The notes below the pieces were generated by a model. It was not told the DNA's origin and did not search any database. It saw only the letters and a program-made list of their open reading frames with translations. Positions 15,445 through 22,164 of a DNA stretch of 30,146 bases are shown one piece after another. Numbering within the stretch: the first letter of the stretch is position 1; each line of letters starts with the position of its first letter. This DNA is from a virus, in IMG/VR virus record IMGVR_UViG_3300035698_010675, positions 1 through 30,146 of that record; one strand, 5' to 3'. The translations under genes and the position numbers were made by a program.

Positions 15445-15879
15445 CTATTTTCCTTTCACCTTCAAAAATCTACAATTATGACAAACGGATTTTTTCGAAA
15501 CCTTGGTGAATGGTTTTTTCATTTTAAGCAAAATCGTGTGTCCCATGGAATCTTTTTCCTTCTTTTTATAGTGCAGGAAACTAGCACACGAAGCACTCTC
15601 TTTTAAAAAATGCTGTGGATTTACGTCTCGATATCCAGTCGGATACCCAACTTGACTAGGCCATAGTACTGTGCAGATATATTTTTTCTTCATCATTTTC
15701 CCTCCTGTCGGGTTGTTTCTTAGTTTTGTTGTCTCGCACCTTTTTAGATAATCCTCGTATGAAGATTGAGTGCGTAGGGTGCCCTGAGGTTCTAATTTAG
15801 TCATAAAAAAGAAAAGCGCTGCTAAATGACTATATTGTTCTTCAGTCATTGGTTGTGTTAGATATTTTTTCTTCATCAT
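15445..15879 (-). CDS. Cys-containing hypothetical protein with a second in-frame start
   Basis: A 144-residue frame starting MMKKKYLTQPMTEEQYSHLAAL. At about residue 62 the sequence MMKKKY recurs with its own ribosome site (GGAGGGAAA before ATGATGAAG at about 15697), nearly copying the primary start (GGGGGAAA before ATGATGAAG). The downstream part, about 83 residues, ends in CHNCRFLKVKGK, a zinc-ribbon-like pair. The gene may therefore yield a long and a short product, or be a recent fusion of two genes with duplicated initiation regions. The stop is TAG followed by TGA in frame. Start ATG overlaps the methyltransferase stop. No family recognised. Confidence 0.55.
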   Translation of the reverse strand: MMKKKYLTQPMTEEQYSHLAALFFFMTKLEPQGTLRTQSSYEDYLKRCETTKLRNNPTGGKMMKKKYICTVLWPSQVGYPTGYRDVNPQHFLKESASCASFLHYKKKEKDSMGHTILLKMKKPFTKVSKKSVCHNCRFLKVKGK

Positions 15880-16547
15880 TTTCCCCCGTCCTTTCCACGT
15901 TCGGATGCACGTTGAGTTTCAAAAGCCGGCGTTTGCGGTTTCTTGGCCTTTATTCCCATCTGCCCCATCCATGCAGCAAAGAGAACTCCGGGTTCAATAC
16001 TGGCTTCAAAACAAGCCATATAATTGATAATATCCCCCCTTGCATCTTCATCTGATTTAACTTTTTTATCTTTAATGCCGGTAAATCCAATACTGGGAAA
16101 CTGTTCTATTAATTCATACTCACGCTTATTGAAGCCCACAACAGAGAACATAAAGTTTAATTTTTCTACAGTGAAACCATCGTAATGTGTGCCGTACTGA
16201 ATAGTGTCCTGCGGACCGTAAAGATGGCGAAACCAGAACTGTTGTTCCTGTGCGCTGTCTGATGCCTCGATCATTTTTACTGTTTTTAGGAAATCCGGGA
16301 CTAAAATCGATAAAACACCTCCGTCTGTTTTGAGCCATTTATAAAACTTCCGAAGCTGCATTATCGCAACATGGCGTGGGAAATGCTCGAATACGGCTAC
16401 CATGAGGATTTCGGCTATTGAATCGTCGGGAAAGCTTAAATCCTCGATTTTGCTGTAAAGATCAGCTTTAACCGTGTCTTTATTACCTACGTCGACATTT
16501 ATCCATCCGTCAATGTAGCGATGCCCGCAGCCGAGGTGTAGTTTCAT
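15876..16547 (-). CDS. SAM-dependent methyltransferase (COG4627-like)
   Basis: A 223-residue class I methyltransferase beginning directly with motif I (KLHLGCGHRYIDGWINVDVG), then AEILMVAVFEHFPRHVAIMQLRKFYKWLKTDGGVLSILVPDF, the post-I and central strand region in which the H-E/H-FPR loop is typical of predicted SAM methyltransferases of glycan biosynthesis loci. The C-terminal third is less conserved and ends in a basic tail (QRASERGKDGGK). A likely role is methylating a sugar or related small molecule, consistent with its place among glycosyltransferases. The ATG overlaps the TGA reached if the amber codon of the upstream small gene is read through. Confidence 0.85.
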   Translation of the reverse strand: MKLHLGCGHRYIDGWINVDVGNKDTVKADLYSKIEDLSFPDDSIAEILMVAVFEHFPRHVAIMQLRKFYKWLKTDGGVLSILVPDFLKTVKMIEASDSAQEQQFWFRHLYGPQDTIQYGTHYDGFTVEKLNFMFSVVGFNKREYELIEQFPSIGFTGIKDKKVKSDEDARGDIINYMACFEASIEPGVLFAAWMGQMGIKAKKPQTPAFETQRASERGKDGGK

Positions 16548-16600
16548 ACCATCCTCTCAAATAGTTTATCCCTTGCTGTTCGCTTCGCTGTGACCTCTCT

Positions 16601-16726
16601 CTAGAATTGACGGCGTTCGTACCGTTTGTAGCCGGCGGCGTCCATCCAGTCGTCGAGTAGCTCGAGCACCTTGACACCTTTGCGAAGCCTGCGACGAGCC
16701 CAGAATAGTTTAAACCTTTTTAGCAT
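16601..16726 (-). CDS. Small basic protein with an amber codon and open readthrough frame
   Basis: Found by reading the gap. The ATG at 16726 lies two bases after the TAG TAA end of the Cys-rich gene. It encodes 41 residues (MLKRFKLFWARRRLRKGVKV, then LELLDDWMDAAGYKRYERRQF) to a TAG at 16603-16601. The frame continues as REVTAKRTARDKLFERMV and ends in a TGA overlapping the next ATG (ATGA), the typical junction of this operon. From memory, phage proteins of this type have RRQFW at this point, so the TAG may replace a Trp codon. The segment is visibly more GC-rich than its neighbours. Function unknown. Confidence 0.55.
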   Translation of the reverse strand: MLKRFKLFWARRRLRKGVKVLELLDDWMDAAGYKRYERRQF

Positions 16727-16730
16727 TTTA

Positions 16731-17405
16731 CTACCTTTCTTTCCCAAACTCTTTTAAACATTCTTTGCAACGCTCCGATCTGTCCTCATAAACACTTAGA
16801 CTTTTTTTATATAAATTACAGCATTTTGGAAATACCTTATCCAGATAATTACAATCAAACCCGCAATAATCGTGGGAATGTTCATCAACAATAATAGTAG
16901 TTACTTTCCCGGTTGGCATAATAGACCGAGTACGAGAACAGGTGTAATTCATTTTATCCAATGGCACTTCATTTTCGTATCCGGGATCAGCAATATGTAC
17001 AGCACTATAATCAGTGCTTCTTCTACCATAATTCTTTACTTCGTCAAGCGGCGCTTCATTCCATGAGTAGCCACAGTTGAAACAGGTGCGGGCGATATGT
17101 TCATATTTTACCGCATAGTTCCGTATGTCGATAATTCCGTAAGGAATGACCTTTTCTATAAAATCATTCTTATTCCAATGCTTGTTTTTAATGCCAGTAC
17201 ACCGACATTTCGGGCATTTAGCGTTAGGATTGTACGGTTTCATTTCGTCAATACGTATTCCTATACCCGATGTAGGGAAACTTTGCGCCGTCATGCTATC
17301 TCTTTTAAAAGGACATTTTCCATTAACGAGTTGAAGGCACTCTGATTGATTAGCCCCCTCTTTTGTGCATTGTGCAAAACTTTTAAATCCTGTAGGGCAG
17401 TTCAT
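16731..17405 (-). CDS. Multi-zinc-ribbon hypothetical protein
   Basis: A 224-residue protein with many paired cysteines: an N-terminal CPTGFKSFAQC, CPKCRC near residue 74, CFNCGYSW near 108, then CGFDC and a C-terminal C-K-x-C-L pair (RCKECLKEF). At least three potential zinc knuckles are present. No catalytic motif of a known enzyme is seen. AAGGAAAA precedes the ATG at 17405, which overlaps the stop of the preceding glycosyltransferase gene. It is the largest member of the set of Cys-rich proteins in this window. It could bind nucleic acid or proteins; the sequence does not decide. Confidence 0.65.
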   Translation of the reverse strand: MNCPTGFKSFAQCTKEGANQSECLQLVNGKCPFKRDSMTAQSFPTSGIGIRIDEMKPYNPNAKCPKCRCTGIKNKHWNKNDFIEKVIPYGIIDIRNYAVKYEHIARTCFNCGYSWNEAPLDEVKNYGRRSTDYSAVHIADPGYENEVPLDKMNYTCSRTRSIMPTGKVTTIIVDEHSHDYCGFDCNYLDKVFPKCCNLYKKSLSVYEDRSERCKECLKEFGKER

Positions 17406-18373
17406 TTTTCCTTCTTTCCCTTTCTCCCCAGCCTGTCCACAAGGCTTTTGAGTTGTCTTATCTCGTGCTTACGTGTCCACCCGCGGTCGATGATATGCTG
17501 TCGGATGTTTTCCGGCGACAGAGAACCAACATCCATGTGGATGTGATCAACAGCCTCTTTAACCGTGTTGTACAGCCATGTTTCCGGGTACAGCCCCTTT
17601 GCACCATAGAAATTATGAACTACCGGCCTGAGTCCCCTGGCGGCGCCTTCCATGATGTTCAGCGGATGCCCTTCGTGAATGCTGGTAGACAGGATCGTTC
17701 CTTTGTCTTTCCAGAATGCATTCATGTCTTTGACGAAGCCGTAATAGATGATATTCTTCTCGATCCCCATTTCTTTTATCATGTGTTCCATGTAGATTTT
17801 ATATCGGTCATCCTGGAACGCACCGGCGACATGAAGTTTAAATCCTGGATTAATTTTTACGAGTTCTGCCATAATCTGAAGGGCAAGCGCGGGTTCTTTC
17901 TTGTGATTAATATTACACACATACGCAATATCGTACATGTTATAGGTTTTATTCGGGGGGATCCCTGCGATGTCCAGCCCATTGGGGATTATCTTTGTGC
18001 ATACCTTTTTTTGAATGTCGGGGATGTATCGTTTTACAATTTCCCGGATATGCGGAGCGACAAAAACGAGATAATCGACAACCGTCCAATTAACCTGTTG
18101 CGGCATATTCGACAGAGATTCGTAACTGTGAAGCCGGATAATGATACCTTTTTTTTCAACGTCGTAAATCTTTGTTGCCACGATAGCCGTTTCATTGCAC
18201 CATTCGACGAATAACCTGTCCGCCCACTTGATAGCGGCGATAATTTCCTGTTGTGTTTTGACGTAATACCGGCGGACCTGGTACTGTTTGAACTTCTCAA
18301 ATTCTTGTACAATCGGCTCGATGAAAGTTTCGAGTCCCTTTGCGCATAGAAATGCAAGTTTAACCTTTTTCAT
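17402..18373 (-). CDS. GT-B glycosyltransferase (GT4/GT1-like)
   Basis: A 323-residue protein from the ATG at 18373 (MKKVKLAFLCAKGLETF), chosen because GGAAAGGGAAC lies upstream; the open frame extends further without a good site. The N-terminal domain has a Rossmann-type strand and RLHSYESLS; the hinge is TKIIPNGLDIAGI, followed by YDIAYVCNINHKKEPALALQIM, then FKLHVAGAFQDDRY, IIYYGFVKDMNAFWK and the donor-site loop TSIHEGHPLNIMEGAARGLRPVV with the conserved EGxPLxxxEA-like motif. It would transfer a sugar from a nucleotide-sugar. Donor and acceptor are unknown. It is the upstream-most glycosyltransferase of the accessory island. Confidence 0.88.
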   Translation of the reverse strand: MKKVKLAFLCAKGLETFIEPIVQEFEKFKQYQVRRYYVKTQQEIIAAIKWADRLFVEWCNETAIVATKIYDVEKKGIIIRLHSYESLSNMPQQVNWTVVDYLVFVAPHIREIVKRYIPDIQKKVCTKIIPNGLDIAGIPPNKTYNMYDIAYVCNINHKKEPALALQIMAELVKINPGFKLHVAGAFQDDRYKIYMEHMIKEMGIEKNIIYYGFVKDMNAFWKDKGTILSTSIHEGHPLNIMEGAARGLRPVVHNFYGAKGLYPETWLYNTVKEAVDHIHMDVGSLSPENIRQHIIDRGWTRKHEIRQLKSLVDRLGRKGKKEK

Positions 18374-18396
18374 GGAGTTCCCTTTCCTGTGGGTTT

Positions 18397-18687
18397 TCAA
18401 TTTCCCATAATGTACTGCAAAGCTCTGATTTCTGGTGCATAGAGTATGATATATCCACTCAGTATTGAACAAAGCAGAATTAGCCCTGTAATAATCAGAA
18501 TAATATATTCAGGCAGTTCTAATTTATATCCTGTTATTTTGCAGTAGACTCCCGTAATAATCGCAGTGATTAGAACCCAAAGAATAGCACCATAGAACTG
18601 TAGGCTACCAACAAGAATTGCCTTTTTCATTGCCGCTTCCCATATCATCGGGGAAACTTCTCTGATTGCTTCAATTAATTCTGGCAT
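18397..18687 (-). CDS. Two-helix membrane protein (holin-like topology)
   Basis: A 96-residue protein with an amphipathic N-terminus (PELIEAIREVSPMIWEAAMKKAILV), one membrane segment around 32-50 (GAILWVLITAIITGVYC) and another around 60-80 (IILIITGLILLCSILSGYIIL). The size and two-segment topology are compatible with a class II-like holin or with an accessory protein of a membrane glycan pathway. No endolysin gene is adjacent, so I leave function open. The ATG at 18687 overlaps the previous gene by 13 bases. Stop is TGA. Confidence 0.65.
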   Translation of the reverse strand: MPELIEAIREVSPMIWEAAMKKAILVGSLQFYGAILWVLITAIITGVYCKITGYKLELPEYIILIITGLILLCSILSGYIILYAPEIRALQYIMGN

Positions 18688-18929
18688 TGTTCGATCCTTT
18701 CCACTCTGTACTTGATTTTGTGTTTCCTTCCCGGGTCTGCGTTAAGGTCATCAAGCATAGACGTAAATTCAAGCATTTCGTAATGATGCATGATTGCATG
18801 GCGCTGGTTGCTTTTTAATTTTACCTCTCTGCCGTCTTCGTATATCCGGTATACAGAGAAATACAGCGGCAGTTTATACCAGCCGAAGCGATTCATTATT
18901 CGCTCAAGAATGAGATTAAGTCTTTTCAC
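18675..18929 (-). CDS. Hypothetical protein
   Basis: An 84-residue protein with likely GTG start at 18929; AAGGCG lies upstream, and a later ATG (MNRFGWYKLPLY) is an alternative. The sequence has aromatic and basic residues (YFSVYRIYEDGREVKLKSNQRHAIMHHYEMLEF) and a C-terminal KYRVERIEQC. The pattern of strand (LYFSVYRIYEDGRE) then helix suggests a small alpha-beta fold. I do not recognise a family. It overlaps both neighbours, in keeping with the compressed operon. Confidence 0.55.
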   Translation of the reverse strand: MKRLNLILERIMNRFGWYKLPLYFSVYRIYEDGREVKLKSNQRHAIMHHYEMLEFTSMLDDLNADPGRKHKIKYRVERIEQCQN

Positions 18930-19119
18930 CCCGCGATCGCCTTTCCGCCCGTTTGGGTATGAATCTGTTTTTAATGATCTGGAGTTTGCCGAGTAAAGAT
19001 TCGGTAATGGTGCGGCTTTTTATTGGTTCTACCCCCTTGCCGTGGTAATGCTCCTGTCCTCCGGTTGTTCCGGGAATCCTGGTATTAACTCTGCGGCGTT
19101 GAATCATTCTTGTTTTCAC
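18916..19119 (-). CDS. Small strongly basic hypothetical protein
   Basis: A 67-residue product if it starts at the GTG at 19119, which overlaps the TGA of the upstream gene (GTGA) and has GGGGGGAAAA before it. It is rich in Arg and Lys (RMIQRRRVNTRIPGTTGG; IKNRFIPKRAERRSRGEKT), with a Gly/His patch QEHYHGKG, which suggests nucleic-acid contact or disorder. No family recognised. An alternative is the ATG at 19107. Confidence 0.5.
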   Translation of the reverse strand: MKTRMIQRRRVNTRIPGTTGGQEHYHGKGVEPIKSRTITESLLGKLQIIKNRFIPKRAERRSRGEKT

Positions 19120-19400
19120 TTTTCCCCCCAATGAATACAGCCAAATCCCTCCGCTGTAGAAAGAAATACAGAATACATTTCGCTATCAATGTAGGCGAGT
19201 TGATCAATTTCGTCTATGCTATCATCGAAACCAATAATAAACTTTTTGCATTTACATTCTCCACTTTCAAAACCCCTTCGTTTTGTTACGTTTATTTTTT
19301 TGTGATATCCATTACTGTTTTTTGTTGGTTTAGGCACAAAAACTTCATCATATGCTACAAAACTTTTCCAGAATTTACAGTTCTTGCATATCTTTTTCAT
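19116..19400 (-). CDS. Zinc-ribbon-like hypothetical protein
   Basis: A 94-residue protein from the ATG at 19400 with CTGGGGGAAGCA upstream. It opens with MKKICKNCKFWKSF, a C-x2-C knuckle, and has a second pair ECKCKKF and a late Cys-His pair (FGCIHWGEK) that could complete a zinc site. This C-x2-C-F/W start is common in small phage proteins of unknown function. It overlaps the preceding gene by 26 bases and the next by four. Confidence 0.6.
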   Translation of the reverse strand: MKKICKNCKFWKSFVAYDEVFVPKPTKNSNGYHKKINVTKRRGFESGECKCKKFIIGFDDSIDEIDQLAYIDSEMYSVFLSTAEGFGCIHWGEK

Positions 19401-19812
19401 TGCTTCCCCCAGGGAAATGATAATCAATAACTTCTTTTATATGTTTAGAGCATCTGGCACATCCACATCCACGCAGTTCTTCTAATGCACCCATTACGGC
19501 TGCCCTTTCAAGCCATTCATCTTGACAGGAACTTACAGAATCTCTATCCTTTGTTGGAAATACAATACGTTCCATTGGTAACGATATTATACCACCATTA
19601 ATAAAATACAGTGGATGTGGTTTAAATTCAAGCCTAAGATATCCAGCGGTAGCCATGACACTATTTGCAATTATATCCGTAACCATATTAATTTTTATGT
19701 TTTTAATTTTGGGAAAATAAATTTTGTGGCCATCGATATACAGATAGATTTCCTTTGGCTTCCCTATTTTGCATGAGCTTTCACTTTGTTTCAGTTCATC
19801 AAATCCTTTCAC
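19375..19812 (-). CDS. Hypothetical protein with C-terminal Cys cluster
   Basis: A 145-residue protein, GTG start at 19812 preceded by GGGGGGAGCAA. The middle is beta-rich (KEIYLYIDGHKIYFPKIKNIKINM; YLRLEFKPHPLYFINGG) and the end has a Cys/His cluster (ELRGCGCARCSKHIKEVIDYH) that could bind a metal. No known domain is recognised. It overlaps the next gene by 26 bases, so translation is likely coupled. Confidence 0.58.
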   Translation of the reverse strand: MKGFDELKQSESSCKIGKPKEIYLYIDGHKIYFPKIKNIKINMVTDIIANSVMATAGYLRLEFKPHPLYFINGGIISLPMERIVFPTKDRDSVSSCQDEWLERAAVMGALEELRGCGCARCSKHIKEVIDYHFPGGSNEKDMQEL

Positions 19813-20047
19813 TTGCTCCCCCCTGTTTAGTTAATAGTTCTATAGATTCATGTTCATGCCAAAAAACCGTATGACATCTTTTGCAGAGTTCGATGGTAAT
19901 TACATTTGATATTACTGACTTTTGTTCGTCCCGTGTGGAGAAGTTTATTGTTGTGCTCATACCGATGGGTAATTTCTTTTCAATAATAGGCTTTTGAAGC
20001 TCTTTTCTTTTATGTCCCCAAAATAAACAGATTATCTCTGGTATCAT
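19799..20047 (-). CDS. Hypothetical protein with a zinc-knuckle motif
   Basis: An 82-residue protein from the ATG at 20047, preceded by GGGGGGAGCA, almost the same ribosome site as the following gene. It begins IPEIICLFWGHKRKEL and contains ELCKRCHTVFWHEHE, a C-x2-C-H with more His/Glu ligands nearby. It is the first accessory gene after the minor head protein. No family recognised. Confidence 0.58.
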   Translation of the reverse strand: MIPEIICLFWGHKRKELQKPIIEKKLPIGMSTTINFSTRDEQKSVISNVITIELCKRCHTVFWHEHESIELLTKQGGASERI

Positions 20048-20060
20048 TGCTCCCCCCGTT

Positions 20061-21011
20061 TTATCTGATCTTAACTAACTTCCGCAGCTTTAAATCCTTT
20101 GTGAAATTATCCCGCATCCAATACGGCGTGTTCTTATAATTTAATAACCTTTCCCCGTTCTTGTCAATGTATTTCTGCGCCCGGCCGGGAATACGGGTCT
20201 GGAACCTGCTTTTCTTTATCTTCCCGGTTTTAATGTAGTCGACAAACTCTTCTTTTGGCATTGTATTGTAAGTTGCGTAACAAATGCACAGAGGATGCCA
20301 GCCAACGAATTCAAACCCTTTCGGGTATTCACCTCTCATTTCATCGCAGATATCCTCGACAGGATGCGCCGGCGAAAGATGAACTGTGCATCCGGTTGTA
20401 AATGGTAGTCGGCTATTTTGTAAAAAGTCGCTGGTTCGGAAAGCCATGTTTGTTTCTGTGGCTGCCAATCGGATAGCCTGATATATCAATTTCTTGCCCT
20501 TTAAGAGTTTCCCAGCATATAAAATCGGCTTCCCATCGACATATCCTTTTAGTTCACGGGATAATGTCGCGGCTGATTTCCCTTCGAGCACACCCCGGGA
20601 TATCAGGTCATTCATCTCTTCTTTTATCCCATCGGTAAAATTCCATACTCGATCACTGAGTCTCATACCGTTTTCTGAACGGTCGAGGAAAGCGTTTAAT
20701 GCGGATAGATTGGGAGTGCGGAAACTCTGGTTGAGGCGGTCTGAAATTTTAACGCTGGCAAGGTAGCCGTCCAGCCCTTTGTTATTCATTTTATTCGCAA
20801 GCATCCACTGATTCCGGATCTCCTGTGAACCGTTATTTAATAACTGCTCGTGGAGTTGTTCCAGGCGGTCGTTCATGACACCGGCGAACCGTTTGCCTTT
20901 GACTGTCTTGAATCGGCCGGCGATATCAGCCATAGCATCTTCGACAATTAAGCCGATTTTACGGTTTCGGCGTGCGATGTTCCTGATATGGGCTTTCTCG
21001 AAAGGATTCAT
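20061..21011 (-). CDS. Minor head protein (MuF / SPP1 gp7-like)
   Basis: A 316-residue head morphogenesis protein. The diagnostic C-terminal part reads LAATETNMAFRTSDFLQ (the helix before the core), TTGCTVHLSPAHPVEDICDEMRGEYPKG, and GWHPLCICYATYNTM, matching the MuF domain's H-P-x-C-x-C/H arrangement with SxxHP and CD residues. The N-terminal region is helical and interacts with portal in SPP1. It normally directly follows the portal gene; here five or more small genes separate them. Its first codons (MNPFEKAHIRNIA) are repeated upstream of the inserted genes. The ATG overlaps the TGA of the 55-residue gene before it. Confidence 0.87.
   Translation of the reverse strand: MNPFEKAHIRNIARRNRKIGLIVEDAMADIAGRFKTVKGKRFAGVMNDRLEQLHEQLLNNGSQEIRNQWMLANKMNNKGLDGYLASVKISDRLNQSFRTPNLSALNAFLDRSENGMRLSDRVWNFTDGIKEEMNDLISRGVLEGKSAATLSRELKGYVDGKPILYAGKLLKGKKLIYQAIRLAATETNMAFRTSDFLQNSRLPFTTGCTVHLSPAHPVEDICDEMRGEYPKGFEFVGWHPLCICYATYNTMPKEEFVDYIKTGKIKKSRFQTRIPGRAQKYIDKNGERLLNYKNTPYWMRDNFTKDLKLRKLVKIR
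20973..21011 (-). repeat. Leader repeat copy A (original 5' end of minor head gene)
   Basis: ATGAATCCTTTCGAGAAAGC and then CATATCAGGAACATCGCA. The last 18 bases are identical in copy B. Shorter copies occur at 21942 (MNAFK), 22164 (MNPFE) and 22394 (MNAFD). Copies A, B, 22164 and 22394 all start in an ATGA overlap with the gene before. Confidence 0.7.
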
Positions 21012-21175
21012 TCGGCATCTTCAGGTTTTATGTTAAGTTTTTCGTCCTCAATTTCTTTTAAAGCTTCCAATGCCTCATCGAGCGGCACGCTGAAGCATGT
21101 GTTACAGGAACCTATATATGGCGTAGGAAATATTCCGGCAAATCGTTTCGGACGAAAAACTTTTGTGTTTTCCAT
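21008..21175 (-). CDS. Small hypothetical protein
   Basis: A 55-residue gene found by reading the gap between the minor head protein and the Cys-rich gene upstream. ATG at 21175, TGA overlapping the minor head ATG (ATGA). It begins MENTKVFRPKRFAGIFPTPY, has a C-x2-C pair (GSCNTCFSV), and ends in an acidic helix (LDEALEALKEIEDEKLNIK). The C-x2-C pair and adjacency to other Cys-rich genes place it in the same accessory set. No family recognised. Confidence 0.65.
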   Translation of the reverse strand: MENTKVFRPKRFAGIFPTPYIGSCNTCFSVPLDEALEALKEIEDEKLNIKPEDAE

Positions 21176-21176
21176 T

Positions 21177-21542
21177 TTAACCCACCCACGGATTTGAGTT
21201 TATTGTATCTTTCGGAATGAATGATTTTTCAGGCAATTCACTTCTATTATAAAAATCAACTATGCGCCAGCATTTTAATTCTATATCAATAAATGCCTGC
21301 CGTTTTACTAATTTTTCTCCCATTGGCTTCCCAATGTAAAGACCGCACCATTTACAGAGCCAGCGCCGTCCGCTTGCTTTGCTATCATCAAGCCAACCGC
21401 CGTGAGGTTTCCATGTGCCTACTGATTTACATTCAGGACAGCGGAAACGGTCTCTCATGCCTATAATGCGGGATAGGTCGCAGATTTGATGATAGATAAT
21501 CCATGCGATGTTCCTGATATGTTCGTGTTCAAATGGGTTCAT
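21177..21542 (-). CDS. Zinc-ribbon protein sharing the minor-head N-terminus
   Basis: A 121-residue protein whose first 13 residues (MNPFEHEHIRNIA) nearly copy those of the minor head protein (MNPFEKAHIRNIA), with 18 identical bases. After that it diverges into a two-knuckle zinc ribbon: FRCPECKSVGTWKPHGG and RRWLCKWCGLYIGKP. Thus the 5' end of the minor head gene has been joined to an unrelated zinc-ribbon gene. ATG overlaps the preceding TGA. Function unknown. Confidence 0.68.
   Translation of the reverse strand: MNPFEHEHIRNIAWIIYHQICDLSRIIGMRDRFRCPECKSVGTWKPHGGWLDDSKASGRRWLCKWCGLYIGKPMGEKLVKRQAFIDIELKCWRIVDFYNRSELPEKSFIPKDTINSNPWVG
21504..21542 (-). repeat. Leader repeat copy B (fused to a zinc-ribbon gene)
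   Basis: ATGAACCCATTTGAACACGA followed by the same 18 bases CATATCAGGAACATCGCA as in copy A. After this point the sequences diverge completely, marking a junction between the duplicated minor head 5' end and an inserted gene. Confidence 0.7.
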
Positions 21543-21916
21543 AAAAGATTCCGTTTCATGATTTCAGGATCGCCACAGCAATAAGTATCTGATCCGCATG
21601 CGTATGGTGCTTGGCAATCCCCGGTACAACAAAGACATCGCTCGTCGTAAATGGAATAATATGAAGCTTTTTTAAATAATTTCCCGAACTCCTCATCGTC
21701 GTAAAGATGTATGCCGTCGAACATCTCAACTATCCAATTACCGGGGGTGATTGACCTGTCGTAAGTCCCATCATTATCATCAACGGTATGGATTCTATAT
21801 GTTGATGAATGATGTTTATAGGCTGGTAAAGGACGGCTGAGATAAACCGCCGGATGATCGCCATCTTTAAACCATTGAGTCGCAGCAAAGACATTATTTT
21901 TGAGTTGAACTTCCAT
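21539..21916 (-). CDS. Hypothetical protein with Cys-rich C-terminus
   Basis: A 125-residue protein from the ATG at 21916 with CGGGGGAACCC before it. The central TPGNWIVEMFDGIHLYDDEEFGKLFKKA resembles a motif common in small phage proteins of unknown function (GDWIV...G..Y....F...Y). The C-terminus holds six or more Cys (CLCCTGDCQAPYACGS, then TYCCG), possibly a metal or disulfide cluster. A longer frame starting MNAFKRGNP overlaps its start in another reading frame and looks like a leader. Confidence 0.6.
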   Translation of the reverse strand: MEVQLKNNVFAATQWFKDGDHPAVYLSRPLPAYKHHSSTYRIHTVDDNDGTYDRSITPGNWIVEMFDGIHLYDDEEFGKLFKKASYYSIYDERCLCCTGDCQAPYACGSDTYCCGDPEIMKRNLL

Positions 21917-21952
21917 GGGTTCCCCCGTTTAAAGGCGTTCATACTTTTACTA

Positions 21953-22138
21953 TTAACCAATTTTATTTCGGGAATAAAGAAATCCAAAATACGTTCGTTC
22001 TTCCAAGATTATACCCTTTAAATTAAATAAGGTATAGCAATAATGACATCTGATTTTGGTATGTTCTTTATTTTCCCAATATAAACCATCGCCCAAATCG
22101 CTACAAGAAGGGCATGTAATCCTATTTGTACCTTTCAC
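21953..22138 (-). CDS. Small zinc-ribbon protein
   Basis: A 61-residue protein starting at a GTG (22138) that overlaps the TGA of a nine-codon leader (MNPFERGDL), with CGGGGGGAT as ribosome site. Two C-x2-C pairs (ITCPSCSDLG and IRCHYCYTLF) spaced by about 18 residues make a classical rubredoxin- or ribbon-like zinc site. The rest is IILEERTYFGFLYSRNKIG. Function unknown. Confidence 0.62.
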   Translation of the reverse strand: MKGTNRITCPSCSDLGDGLYWENKEHTKIRCHYCYTLFNLKGIILEERTYFGFLYSRNKIG

Positions 22139-22164
22139 AGATCCCCCCGTTCAAATGGGTTCAT
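22135..22164 (-). repeat. Leader repeat copy C, a nine-codon ORF (MNPFERGDL)
   Basis: ATGAACCCATTTGAACGGGG, then GGATCTGTGA: the minor head start codons run into a G6 ribosome site and a GTG start that overlaps its own TGA. It looks like a duplicated initiation region now acting as leader for the 61-residue zinc-ribbon gene. Confidence 0.6.

Noticed and set aside
12405-16733. Whole-genome reassignment of TAG to a sense codon
   Set aside because: The tape measure, capsid, portal and terminase genes contain no in-frame TAG, which would be expected if it were a normal sense codon. Local suppression or mutation is more economical.
17453-18214. 253-codon plus-strand open frame
   Set aside because: It is antisense to a GT-B glycosyltransferase with intact motifs; its length reflects codon bias of the true gene.
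21730-21987. 85-codon minus-strand frame starting MDFFIPEIKL
   Set aside because: It overlaps the 125-residue gene out of frame. Only its internal MNAFKRGNP part is meaningful, as one of the repeated leader copies.
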